From: DATFWC01 sp045801465
Lineage (GTDB): Bacteria; Pseudomonadota; Alphaproteobacteria; Rhizobiales; Xanthobacteraceae
Assembly (NCBI GenBank): GCA_045801465.1
Contig: JBJMSU010000132.1
Span: forward strand, 1-49,381
DNA: 49,381 nucleotides
Direction of reading: 5' to 3'
Below, piece by piece: positions 16,294-24,452 of this stretch. The notes beneath the pieces were generated by a model, which worked only from the letters and a program-made list of their open reading frames with translations, ran no database searches and was not told the DNA's origin. Position 1 is the first letter of the stretch. Every line of letters starts with the position of its first letter. The position numbers and the translations under genes were made by a program.

Positions 16294-17247
16294 ATGCGAA
16301 TTAGCCTGATCACGCCCGCGCCCCCGCAGTCGCGGACCGGCAATCGAACGACCGCGGCGCGCTGGGCGCGGATTCTTCGCGGCCTCGGCCATCGCGTGCG
16401 CGTGGCAGTCGACTATGCCGACGATCCCGCCGACCTGATGATCGCGCTGCACGCCTGGCGCAGCGCTGCATCGATCGAGCGCTTCCGCACGCGTCATCCG
16501 GAAAGGCCGCTTGTCGTCGCGCTGACCGGGACGGACATCTACCACTTCATCCACGAGCATCCTGGTACGACACTGCGCTCGCTCGACCTTGCGGATCGTC
16601 TGGTGGGACTGCACGAATTGGTTCCCGCTGCGATCCCCCCACGATATCATGACAAGCTCGGTATCATCTACCAGTCGGCCGTGCCGTTGCGCCGGCGATT
16701 GCCCCCATTGCGCGACGGGTTCGAGGTGCTGGTGATCGCCAACTTGCGCGAGGAGAAGGATCCGTTGCGCGCCGCCGAGGCGAGCCGCCGTCTGCCGGCG
16801 GCGTCGCGAATTCGCGTCGTCCATTACGGTGGCGCCTATGACGAGAGCTGGGCCGCGCGGGCACGCACCGAAATGACGGCGAACGCGCGTTACCGCTGGC
16901 GCGGCGACGTGCCCCACTCGGTCGTGCGGAAGGCGAGCGCACGCGCGTCCCTGATGGTGCTGAGCTCGGTCATGGAGGGCGGCGCCAATGTGATCTCGGA
17001 AGCGGTCGTCGCGGGCCTGCCGGTGATCTCCTCGGACATCGCCGGCTCGGTCGGCCTGCTTGGCTCGGAATATCCCGGCTATTACCCGGTCGGCGACGCC
17101 GCCGCGCTGGCGCAGCAGATCCTGCGCGCGGAGCAGGAGCCCGCCTTCCTCGACGAGCTGCGCCGGCATTGCGCGGCCCGCGCCGCTCTGTTCGACCCAT
17201 CGCGCGAACGGGACTCCTGGCGCGACCTGCTCGCCCGCATCGGCTGA
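16294..17247 (+). CDS. senB: Selenosugar synthase SenB
   Basis: A 317-residue glycosyltransferase-like protein. ATG 16294 is chosen because MRISLITPAPPQSRTGNRTT is the typical family start; longer versions run into senA. Two Rossmann-like halves are visible: an N-terminal part with RWARILRGLGHRVRVAV and LVVALTGTDIY, and a C-terminal part with VLVIANLREEKDP and EGGANVISEAVVAGLPVISS, typical of GT-B donor sites. The family (long listed as a putative glycosyltransferase, TIGR04348) was shown to join selenophosphate with a UDP-sugar to give a selenosugar, the selenium donor for SenA. It is divergent from senA with 29 bases between the start codons. Confidence 0.88.
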   Translation: MRISLITPAPPQSRTGNRTTAARWARILRGLGHRVRVAVDYADDPADLMIALHAWRSAASIERFRTRHPERPLVVALTGTDIYHFIHEHPGTTLRSLDLADRLVGLHELVPAAIPPRYHDKLGIIYQSAVPLRRRLPPLRDGFEVLVIANLREEKDPLRAAEASRRLPAASRIRVVHYGGAYDESWAARARTEMTANARYRWRGDVPHSVVRKASARASLMVLSSVMEGGANVISEAVVAGLPVISSDIAGSVGLLGSEYPGYYPVGDAAALAQQILRAEQEPAFLDELRRHCAARAALFDPSRERDSWRDLLARIG

Positions 17248-17288
17248 CCTCGGCGCGCCGTCTATGGTATGCCGGCGCGGGCCTAGTT

Positions 17289-17305
17289 CTGTCGTAGAAC
17301 GACAG
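17289..17305. repeat. Perfect 7-bp inverted repeat
   Basis: CTGTCGT-AGA-ACGACAG, arms of seven bases around a three-base loop, 41 bases after the senB stop. No T-run follows, so an operator or weak hairpin is more likely than an intrinsic terminator. Confidence 0.45.
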
Positions 17306-17379
17306 CTTCCCGGGCTGTTTGTCGTGCCGGAGGCGAATGACCGTCCATGCTCACCGATGAGCAGATGTTGGAACGCTCA

Positions 17380-17406
17380 CGTCCGATAAGGCGGCTTTAT
17401 CGGACG
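17380..17406. repeat. Perfect 10-bp inverted repeat upstream of parA
   Basis: Arms CGTCCGATAA (17380-17389) and TTATCGGACG (17397-17406) around a seven-base GC-rich loop. It lies about 180 bases before the parA start. It may be a regulator site or a hairpin ending senB transcription; CTAAAAGG follows, not a T-run. Confidence 0.5.
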
Positions 17407-17588
17407 CTAAAAGGTCCCGAACTTCCAAAACTGTGGTCGGATCAGCGTCGGCTTTGCTCTATAGCCGCGGCCTCACGGATATTCTCGCGCCGCTACCGGC
17501 TCTGGATCCAAATTCCGCAGTATGCCGGAGGGCAGCGCAGTTGCGATGCCCATGTTGCAATGCGATAGTGCGGATGGAGCCGATTCGC

Positions 17589-18233
17589 ATGACCGGCCTC
17601 ATCCTCACTGTTGCACAGCAAAAGGGCGGCACCGGTAAAACGACGGTTGCCGCCCATCTTGCGGTCGCCTTGTTGCAGCGGGGCAAATCGGTGGCGATCC
17701 TCGATGTGGACCCCCAGGGCAGCCTCGGGGAATGGTTCGAGGCGCGTGAGCGGCACCTGGGCGACGCAGCGACCGGGATGCGTTTTCGGACGGCAAGCAG
17801 CTGGGGTGCCCGGCGCGAGGCCCGCGACCTCGCGCGTGACCACGATTTCGTCGTGGTGGATACGCCGCCGAAATCCGATTCCGAGGCGCGTCCCGCCATC
17901 GAAGCCGCAAATCTCGTGGCTGTCCCGATCCAGCCCAGTCCGGTCGATCTGTGGTCGACCGACTCCACCCTCGCCATGATCGCGCGGGAACGCGCGAGCG
18001 GGCTACTCGTGATCAACCGCGTGACGCAGCGCGCCAAGCTCGCGGCCGAGATGATCGCGGTGATCCGCGGGCTTGGCTGTGTGGCGGCCGACGCCCAGCT
18101 CGGCAATCGAATCGGGTTCGCGGCCAGCATGGGCAGAGGCAGCACCGTCCTCGAGCTCGAGCCTTCAGGCAAAGCCGCGCAGGAGGTACAGGCGCTGGCT
18201 GAGGAGATCCTGCAGCGACGATGGGGCAGCTGA
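17589..18233 (+). CDS. Orphan ParA-family ATPase
   Basis: A 214-residue protein from ATG 17589, with GGAG eight bases upstream; an ATG five codons earlier is also possible. The deviant Walker A QQKGGTGKTT is at residues 8-17, Walker A'/switch DVDPQGSL near 38 and Walker B-like FVVVDTPPKSD near 80. It is the compact ParA type without an N-terminal DNA-binding domain. No ParB gene or parS site is visible, so it is not a standard chromosome partition pair; orphan ParAs position other cargo or belong to mobile DNA. A link to the selenium genes upstream is not evident. Confidence 0.85.
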   Translation: MTGLILTVAQQKGGTGKTTVAAHLAVALLQRGKSVAILDVDPQGSLGEWFEARERHLGDAATGMRFRTASSWGARREARDLARDHDFVVVDTPPKSDSEARPAIEAANLVAVPIQPSPVDLWSTDSTLAMIARERASGLLVINRVTQRAKLAAEMIAVIRGLGCVAADAQLGNRIGFAASMGRGSTVLELEPSGKAAQEVQALAEEILQRRWGS

Positions 18234-18393
18234 GGATGCGCGCCCCACACGCTTAGGCGCGCCGCGCCGTGAGAAGGTCGCCACCCACCCGCGGCGCGTT
18301 CTCATTCCGCCTCTAGTCGATCGAGGGGCTGGTTCTGTGCGTTGAGCGCACCCGAGCACAGGAACCCGCCGCTTCGCTTCATCTGGGCCAAAG

Positions 18394-19677
18394 TCATTTC
18401 AGCACCACGCTCGGCAGCCACAGCGACAGGGCCGGCACGTAGGTGACGAGCGCCAGCACGATCAGCATCGGCACGTAGAAGATCAGGATCGAGCGCGACA
18501 CCGCCTCCATGCTGACGCGGCCGATCGCGCAGCCCACCACCATGGTGGGGCCGACCGGCGGCGTGAGCAGGCCGATGCCGAGGTTGAGGATCATGATGAT
18601 GCCGAAATGCACCGGGTCGATGCCGAACGTGTTGATCACCGGCAGGAAGATCGGCGTGCAGATGAGCAGCATGGGGGCGAGATCCATGAACGTCCCGAGC
18701 ACCAGGAGGAGGATGTTGATCCACAACAGGAATACGTACTTGTTGCTGGAAATGCCGACGAAGAACTCCGTCGCGATGGCCGGGATGCGCATGATCGCCA
18801 TCATGTAGCCGAAGGCGATCGAGAAGCCGATCATGATCATGACCATGCCGACGGTGCGCACCACGCGCGCGATCAGCTTCGGCAGTTCGCTCCATGCGCA
18901 ATCGCGGTACACGAACATCGTGACGAGAAAGGCGTAGATGCAGGCGACCGCCGCGGATTCCGTCGGGGTGAAGACGCCGGTCAGGATGCCGCCGAGGATG
19001 ATCGCAATGGTGATCAATCCCCACACCGCGTCGGCGGCGATCTTCACGGCCTGCCGCAACGGGACCACCTCGCCCTTCGGGAACTTGTCCCGATGCGCGA
19101 TGATGAGGACCAGGATGATGAGCGACAGTCCGAGCAACAGCGCCGGGAAGATGCCGCCCAAGAACAGGCGCGCAACCGAAATGGTTCCGCCGGCAGCGAT
19201 GGAATAAATGATCATGTTGTGGGACGGCGGCACCAGCAGCGGCTGCAGCGAGCCGGAAATCGTGACGTTGACGGCGAACAGGCGGGGATAGCCGTTCTTG
19301 ATCATCTGCGGGATCATCACCGAGCCGACGGCGGCCGTATCGGCGACGGAAGAGCCGGAAATGCAGCCGAACATGGTCGAGGCGACGATGTTGACGAGCG
19401 CCATGCCGCCGCGGATGAAGCCGACGAAGACTTTGGCCAGATTGACCAGGCGCTCGGCCATGCCGCCCGCCGCCATGATGGCGCCGCACAGCACGAAGAA
19501 TGGGATCGCCAGGAGCGAGAAGCCGCTCATCCCGCCCGACACCTTCAGCATCACGGCTTCGAGCGGGATGCCGATCCACAGGGCGGTCACGATACTGGCA
19601 AGCCCCAGCGCATAGGCGACCGGCATGCCCGCCAGGCATACGACCGTGAACGTGCCGACGAGGATCAAGACGTCCAT
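18394..19677 (-). CDS. dctM: TRAP transporter large permease (DctM)
   Basis: A 427-residue, highly hydrophobic protein with about 12 membrane segments and DctM signatures: IPFFVLCGAIMAAGG, GCISGSSVADTAAVG, TPTESAAVA and LGIGLLTPPVGP. It is the main transport subunit of a sodium- or proton-driven TRAP system with the DctQ and DctP genes upstream on the same strand. A repeat element separates it from dctQ. Uronate uptake is inferred from the divergent regulator and uronate dehydrogenase. Confidence 0.93.
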   Translation of the reverse strand: MDVLILVGTFTVVCLAGMPVAYALGLASIVTALWIGIPLEAVMLKVSGGMSGFSLLAIPFFVLCGAIMAAGGMAERLVNLAKVFVGFIRGGMALVNIVASTMFGCISGSSVADTAAVGSVMIPQMIKNGYPRLFAVNVTISGSLQPLLVPPSHNMIIYSIAAGGTISVARLFLGGIFPALLLGLSLIILVLIIAHRDKFPKGEVVPLRQAVKIAADAVWGLITIAIILGGILTGVFTPTESAAVACIYAFLVTMFVYRDCAWSELPKLIARVVRTVGMVMIMIGFSIAFGYMMAIMRIPAIATEFFVGISSNKYVFLLWINILLLVLGTFMDLAPMLLICTPIFLPVINTFGIDPVHFGIIMILNLGIGLLTPPVGPTMVVGCAIGRVSMEAVSRSILIFYVPMLIVLALVTYVPALSLWLPSVVLK

Positions 19678-19715
19678 GCGGCGTCCGCTGTGACGCTAGA
19701 GCGTGATGACTTTTC

Positions 19716-19845
19716 TTCGAACGTCATCCCGCTCCAGGTTATTGTTGGAGCATGATCCCTCGGGTCGAGCCGAGGGCAGGCTTTTTCCGAAAACCGGTGT
19801 CCAGCCCGGATCAAGTCCGGGCCAAGCTTTTTCGGGATCATGCTC
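19716..19845. repeat. Interspersed palindromic repeat R1, copy between dctQ and dctM
   Basis: About 130 bases containing CATGATCCCTCGGGTCGAG, AAAACCGGT and CCCGGATCAAGTCCGGGCC, and ending in GGGATCATGC. The same sequence occurs in opposite orientation at 23048-23178. It sits within the 168-bp gap of the TRAP operon and ends just before the dctQ stop. Related CATG...ACCGGT repeats are common in Hyphomicrobiales genomes. Confidence 0.8.
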
Positions 19846-20364
19846 CTACTCGGTCGCGACCTGGGCGACGGTCTCGGGCTCGGGCTCGGAAAAGAATTTC
19901 TGCGTCAGGAAGCGCTCGACCACGAACAGCGCCGTAAGCGCGCCGCCGATCGGGATCGGAAGATAAGCGGCGCCGACCGACACGATCGGGAACTCGGCGA
20001 CGCTCTGGTGCCAGGTCGCCTGCACCAGCCTGATGCCCCACCACAGCATGAACAGATTGGTGGCCAGCATGCAGAGCTCGATCGCCCAGCCGAGATAGAT
20101 CCGCGGCCGCCCGTCGAGCAGGGACGGCAGGACGCCAACGCCGATGTGCAGGTATTCGCGGTAGCAGACGACGGCGGACAGGAACGACACCACGATCATC
20201 AACAAGATGGCCAGCGGCTCGGGCCATGACGCGGCGCTGTTGAGCACGTAGCGGGTGAAGACGCCGTAGGGAACGATCAGCGTGATGACCACCAGGCAGG
20301 CACCGGCGACGAACAGGCAGGCGCGGTGGACGGCATCCATCAGGCGAATGTATCGCGCCTTCAT
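19846..20364 (-). CDS. dctQ: TRAP transporter small permease (DctQ)
   Basis: A 172-residue membrane protein from ATG 20364, overlapping the dctP stop by ATGA. Four hydrophobic segments are visible, with the DctQ-type segments VPYGVFTRYVLNSAASWPEPLA and SAVVCYREYLHIGV. It links the binding protein to DctM. The C-terminus ends in an acidic tail (SEPEPETVAQVATE). Confidence 0.9.
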   Translation of the reverse strand: MKARYIRLMDAVHRACLFVAGACLVVITLIVPYGVFTRYVLNSAASWPEPLAILLMIVVSFLSAVVCYREYLHIGVGVLPSLLDGRPRIYLGWAIELCMLATNLFMLWWGIRLVQATWHQSVAEFPIVSVGAAYLPIPIGGALTALFVVERFLTQKFFSEPEPETVAQVATE

Positions 20365-21353
20365 TTCACGTTCTGGATGCGGTCGATGAGGGCCGAAAGC
20401 TGGGCTCCGTACTTGTCCCACACCGGCTTCACCGCCGCCTGGAACGGCTTCTTGTCGGCGATGTCGATGATCTCGGCGCCGGCCTCCTTCATCTGCGCGA
20501 TCGACTTCTTCTCCATCTCGTACCACAGGGTCCGCTCCTCCTGCTGCGCGTCACGGGCGAGCCGGCGGATCAACTCCTGATCGTCCTTGGCCAGCGCGGC
20601 GAACACCTTCTTGGAGAACACCAGGACTTCCGGGATCATCAGGTGGCCGGTCAGCGAAAAGTACTTGGCATAGCGATAGTGCTGGCCGGTCGTGTAGGTC
20701 GGCTCGTTGTTCTCCGCGCCGTCGACCACGCCGGTCTGCATGGCGTTGACGACCTGGTCGAACCCCATTGAGACGCCGTTGCCGCCGAGCGCGTTCATGG
20801 TGTCGACGAACACCGGATTGCCCATCATGCGGATCTTCAGTCCCTTGAGATCCTCCACGGACCGGATCGGCTTCTTGCTGTTGTAGACGTGGCGCGTCCC
20901 GGCGTTCATCCAGCACAGGCCGATCAGATTGGCCGTCGGATGGTCGGACAGCTTGTTGAGGAGGTCGTCCCCGATCGGCCCGTCGATCACCTTCTCCATG
21001 TGCGCGGCGTCGCGAAACATGAAGGGCAGGTTGAACACGTTGAACTCGGGCACAATCGGCCCCATCGGGCCGACGCTGACGCGCGCGATGGCGAGCGCAC
21101 CCACCTGGGCTTGCTCGATCATCTCCTTCTCTCCGCCCAGCTGCATGGACGGATACATCTGGATGCCGATGCGGCCGCTGGTGGCCTCACCGAGCTTCTT
21201 GCCCATGCGCACCACCGCCTCGACGGTCGGATAGCCGAGCGGATGCACGTCGGTGGCCTTGAGCACGATCTTCTGCTGCGCCCATGCCGGGCCGCCCAAA
21301 CCCAGGCCGCCGAAGGCGAAGAGCACGGCCAGTATTACCTTGCGCCGTTCCAT
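20361..21353 (-). CDS. dctP: TRAP transporter substrate-binding protein (DctP), probable uronate binding
   Basis: A 330-residue periplasmic protein. ATG 21353 (MERRKVILAVLFAFG) is preceded by GGGGAGGAG; an upstream ATG would put that site inside the gene. A signal peptide ends near AWAQQ. DctP features include HPLGYPTVEAVVRMGKKL, the conserved Arg region LKGLKIRMMGNPVFVDTMNALG and VDGAENNEPTY. The Arg in RMMGN is expected to hold a substrate carboxylate. Its promoter faces that of the gntR-udh pair, so sugar-acid uptake, probably uronate, is inferred. Confidence 0.9.
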   Translation of the reverse strand: MERRKVILAVLFAFGGLGLGGPAWAQQKIVLKATDVHPLGYPTVEAVVRMGKKLGEATSGRIGIQMYPSMQLGGEKEMIEQAQVGALAIARVSVGPMGPIVPEFNVFNLPFMFRDAAHMEKVIDGPIGDDLLNKLSDHPTANLIGLCWMNAGTRHVYNSKKPIRSVEDLKGLKIRMMGNPVFVDTMNALGGNGVSMGFDQVVNAMQTGVVDGAENNEPTYTTGQHYRYAKYFSLTGHLMIPEVLVFSKKVFAALAKDDQELIRRLARDAQQEERTLWYEMEKKSIAQMKEAGAEIIDIADKKPFQAAVKPVWDKYGAQLSALIDRIQNVK

Positions 21354-21436
21354 CTGATCTCCTCCCCGCATTTCGCCGCGCCGCTCACGGACAGCGCGCC
21401 CGCCGGTTGATCGTCACCTCTACGCAGTGCTAATGA

Positions 21437-21457
21437 TCATGTCATATGATGACCTGA
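21437..21457. promoter_or_regulatory. Candidate GntR/FadR-type operator
   Basis: A 21-base imperfect palindrome centred on 21447: core GTCAT-ATG-ATGAC, flanked by TCA and TGA with one mismatch per arm. It lies 13 bases before the regulator start, in the 116-bp region between dctP and gntR, so one site could control both directions. Confidence 0.55.
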
Positions 21458-21469
21458 CAGGCTGCCCAG

Positions 21470-22228
21470 ATGTCAAGACCCACGGCCAAATTCGGCGACG
21501 CCCGGCTCGGCGCCCTCGGCCCCCTTCCCGCCCCGCGCAGCCTGACGCATGCGCTCATCGAGCGGCTCACGTTCGAGATCACCAGCGGCAAACTACCGAC
21601 GGGCGCGCGCCTGCCGACCGAGCAGGAACTGATCGCCGCCACCGGCGTGAGCCGGACCGTGGTGCGCGAGGCGGTGGCGGCGTTGCGCGCCGAGGGACTG
21701 ATCACCACGCGCCAGGGCGTCGGCGCGTTCGTCGCCGACGGGCGGCCGTTCCGCATCTATGGCGACGAACTGCATTCGTTGCGCGAGGTCATCGCCATCA
21801 TGGAGCTGCGCACCGGCATCGAGGTGGAGGCCGCCGGGCTTGCCGCCGAGCGCGCTTCGCCCGCCGACCTCCGCCGCATTGCCGGCGCCTATGGGGCCAT
21901 CGAGCAGGCGATCCGACGCGGCGAATCGGCCGTCGACCAGGACTTCGCGTTCCACTGTCGGATCGCCGAAGCCAGCGGGAATCCGCAATTCGTGCGCTTC
22001 CTGCAATATCTCGGACGTTTCATCATTCCGCGCCAGACCGTGCGGGGAACGCTCCGCTCGGCCAAGCAACGCGAGGCCTACCTGCACCGGATCCAAAAAG
22101 AGCACGGCGAGGTCGTGCGGGCGATTCGCAGCCATGCGGTACTGGCGGCGCGCACCGCCATGCGGCGGCATCTTCTGAACAGCCGCAAGCGCTATCAACG
22201 GCTCGCGGCCGAGTTGGGCGACAATTGA
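21470..22228 (+). CDS. GntR-family (FadR/UxuR-type) transcriptional regulator
   Basis: A 252-residue regulator. The N-terminal winged helix (residues 25-95) shows IERLTFEITSGKLPTGARLP, TEQELIAATGVSRTVVREAV and GLITTRQGVGAFV. The C-terminal FCD ligand domain (about 105-235) has LREVIAIMELRTGIEVEAAG and likely metal ligands in DQDFAFHCRIAEASGNP and HGEVVRAI. Udh follows by two bases and TRAP genes diverge, so it probably represses them until a uronate or its product binds. A palindrome lies just upstream. Confidence 0.9.
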   Translation: MSRPTAKFGDARLGALGPLPAPRSLTHALIERLTFEITSGKLPTGARLPTEQELIAATGVSRTVVREAVAALRAEGLITTRQGVGAFVADGRPFRIYGDELHSLREVIAIMELRTGIEVEAAGLAAERASPADLRRIAGAYGAIEQAIRRGESAVDQDFAFHCRIAEASGNPQFVRFLQYLGRFIIPRQTVRGTLRSAKQREAYLHRIQKEHGEVVRAIRSHAVLAARTAMRRHLLNSRKRYQRLAAELGDN

Positions 22229-22230
22229 CG

Positions 22231-23046
22231 ATGACACGCATCGAGACCGTCCTCATCACCGGAGCGGCAGGCGACATCGGCCGGCGCCTGCAGGTCCTGC
22301 TCGCAGGCGTCTATCCGCGTCTGCGCCTGAGCGACGTGAAGACGCCACCCGACGTTGCCGCCGAGGAGATCTTCGTGCCCGCCGATCTCGCCGACATGGC
22401 GCAGGTCGAGCGCGCCGTCGCCGGCGTCGACGCCATCGTGCACCTCGGCGGTTTTTCCGTCGAAGGCCCGTGGGAGACGATCCTCAGCGCCAATATCGTC
22501 GGCTGCTACAACCTGTTCGAGGCGGCGCGCCGGCACGGCGTCAAGCGCGTCGTGTTCGCGTCTTCCAACCATGCCGTCGGCTTCTATCCGCGCAACCGCC
22601 GCATCGGCATCGATGCGCCGGTCCGTCCGGATTCCCGCTACGGCGTCAGCAAGGCGTTCGGCGAGGCCGTGGCCGCGCTCTACGCGTTCAAATACGGGCT
22701 GCGCGTGACTTGCATCCGCATCGGCAACGTCGCCGACGCGCCGGTCGACCGGCGGCGGCTGTCGATCTGGATCAAGCCTGAGGATCTCGTGCAGCTCATT
22801 CGCATCGGGCTCGAGCATCCCGACATCCGCTACGAGATCTTCTATGGCGCCTCCGACAACGACCGGAGCTGGTGGGACAACGAGGCGGCGTTTCGTTTCG
22901 GTTATCACCCCGAAGGCCGTAGCGAAGACCACCGCGAGGCCGCGCTTGCCGCTCAGGCCAAGCTTGCGGCCGATCCGATCGGCGACTGGTTCCAGGGCGG
23001 GCCATTCTGCAGCGACGAGTATGAAGGCGACGTGCCGCGGCGCTAG
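22231..23046 (+). CDS. udh: Uronate dehydrogenase
   Basis: A 271-residue short-chain (extended SDR) enzyme, starting two bases after the gntR stop. The NAD site is LITGAAGDIGRRL (residues 8-20); the catalytic region is SSNHAVGFYP, then YGVSKAFGE with Tyr and Lys. Further features match uronate dehydrogenase: CIRIGNV...RRRLSIWI, GASDNDRSWWDNE and FQGGPF. It oxidises glucuronate or galacturonate to the aldarolactone with NAD. A lactonase and aldarate dehydratase, needed next, are not in the window. The short distance from gntR and the divergent TRAP genes form a uronate module. Confidence 0.88.
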   Translation: MTRIETVLITGAAGDIGRRLQVLLAGVYPRLRLSDVKTPPDVAAEEIFVPADLADMAQVERAVAGVDAIVHLGGFSVEGPWETILSANIVGCYNLFEAARRHGVKRVVFASSNHAVGFYPRNRRIGIDAPVRPDSRYGVSKAFGEAVAALYAFKYGLRVTCIRIGNVADAPVDRRRLSIWIKPEDLVQLIRIGLEHPDIRYEIFYGASDNDRSWWDNEAAFRFGYHPEGRSEDHREAALAAQAKLAADPIGDWFQGGPFCSDEYEGDVPRR

Positions 23047-23047
23047 G

Positions 23048-23178
23048 GCATGATCCCCAAAAAAGCTTGGCCCGGACTTGATCCGGGCTGGATGCCGGTT
23101 TTCGGAAAAAGCCTGCCCTCGGGCTCGACCCGAGGGATCATGCTGCAACAATGAGCCGGAGCGAGATGACAATTCGAA
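23048..23178. repeat. Interspersed palindromic repeat R1, inverted copy after udh
   Basis: Reverse complement of the 19716-19845 element with a few substitutions; it begins GCATGATCC one base after the udh stop and includes CCCGGACTTGATCCGGGC. The two copies are inverted and lie about 3.3 kb apart, on either side of dctQP, gntR and udh. Confidence 0.8.
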
Positions 23179-23231
23179 CAAGAGTGATCTCGCTCTATGC
23201 GCCGAGCGACGGCCGAGCGGCTTTCGCCCAT

Positions 23232-24452
23232 TCACAGCATCAGCCTCTCATCGAACGGCGCGCGCGACATCACATGCGGGGGCCCGTCGGTGACGAGGAC
23301 CATTTCCTCCAGACGCACGCCGCCGCCGCCGCGAACGCCCTCGACCCAGATGAGCGGCTCGACCGCGAACACCATGCCCGGCTGGAACTCATAGGTCGGC
23401 GCGCCCGGCAAGGTTTCGCCGATATAGGGCGGCTCGTTCGCACCGATGCCGACGCCATGTCCAATGAAGAGCGAAAGGAAGCGGCCTCCCAATCCATATT
23501 TGTCGGCCGTCCGGATCAACGCATCGGCGGCATCCTTGTTGGTGCGGCCCGGCCGCATCTCGTCAATGCCCGCCTTCAGGCCTTCATAGACGGCCGTATA
23601 GATCTTCTTCTGCTCTTCCGAGGGCTTGCCGCAGATAATCGTGCGCGCGACATCGCCGAAATACCCGCCCCAGGCGGCGCCGATATCGATGAAGACGATG
23701 TCGCCATGCCGGATCAGCTTGTCGCTGCAGATGCGGTGCGGCGGCGCCATGTGCTCGCCCGATGCAACGAAGGGAGTCATCACATGGGCGTATTCGCCGC
23801 CGAGACGAAACAGCGTTCGCATCGCCTCGGCCGCGACCTCGCATTCGCGCACGCCGTCAGCGACGGCTGCGGTGGCGGTCGCGGTGACGGCGTCGGCGAG
23901 CGCGGTCGCCTCCTCGAGCAGAACGATCTCCCCCGGCAGCTTGATCTTCCGCGCCTGCTGCATCGGCGTGTCCCCATCCTCGACGGCGAGCTTGGGGAAG
24001 TGACCGGCCAGCGCTTTGGTGAACACGGTGTTGGACTCGTCGAGACCGATGCGGGCTTCGGCGAGACCGTGATTGCGTAAGACCGGGCCGAGGATGTCCT
24101 TCACCATCCCATTGACGAGCGCCTTTTCCTCGATGATGGGGATGGTGTGCGCCTCCTCGATCCAAGGCATCGTCCGATCGACCCGGTCCCGCTCGCCACC
24201 CGAGCAGAACAGGATGGGGGCCTTCCCTTCGATCAGGAGTGCACCGTTGAGAGCCGTGGTCTTGCCGGCGATCAGCTGCGGCCTCAGGTCAGTCAGATAA
24301 CGGCAGTTTTCGTCCTTCCAGACGAGCAGGGCGTCGAGACCCGCCGCACGGCGTTGCTCGTCCGCCTTGGCGATGCGCTTTTGGCGCAATGCGTCCAGGT
24401 CGACGCGACGCTCATAGCCCACATGGAAAGGGCCGCGCGCGAAACGGTCCAT
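23232..24452 (-). CDS. M24 family peptidase (Xaa-Pro aminopeptidase/creatinase type)
   Basis: A 406-residue protein. ATG 24452 (MDRFARGPFHV) is chosen, with AAGGAG just upstream. An N-terminal creatinase-like domain (to about 160) precedes a pita-bread domain with the usual metal ligands: two Asp in IVFIDIGAAWGGYFGDVAR, His in FIGHGVGIG, and Glu in FAVEPLIW and VRLEEMVLV. The complete set suggests a true metallopeptidase rather than metal-free creatinase. It is divergent from an isochorismatase-family gene; the pair could act in breakdown of an amide or peptide-like nitrogen compound. Confidence 0.88.
   Translation of the reverse strand: MDRFARGPFHVGYERRVDLDALRQKRIAKADEQRRAAGLDALLVWKDENCRYLTDLRPQLIAGKTTALNGALLIEGKAPILFCSGGERDRVDRTMPWIEEAHTIPIIEEKALVNGMVKDILGPVLRNHGLAEARIGLDESNTVFTKALAGHFPKLAVEDGDTPMQQARKIKLPGEIVLLEEATALADAVTATATAAVADGVRECEVAAEAMRTLFRLGGEYAHVMTPFVASGEHMAPPHRICSDKLIRHGDIVFIDIGAAWGGYFGDVARTIICGKPSEEQKKIYTAVYEGLKAGIDEMRPGRTNKDAADALIRTADKYGLGGRFLSLFIGHGVGIGANEPPYIGETLPGAPTYEFQPGMVFAVEPLIWVEGVRGGGGVRLEEMVLVTDGPPHVMSRAPFDERLML

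Larger units (their letters stand above)
17248..17588. other. 341-bp gap between senB and parA
   Basis: No convincing gene is seen. It holds two perfect hairpins (listed separately), which could be operators or RNA structures. Short open frames here have no recognisable similarity. Confidence 0.5.

Noticed and set aside
17589..18233. Plasmid or chromosome partition locus
   Set aside because: Only ParA is present; no ParB gene, parS-like sites or replication gene are visible.
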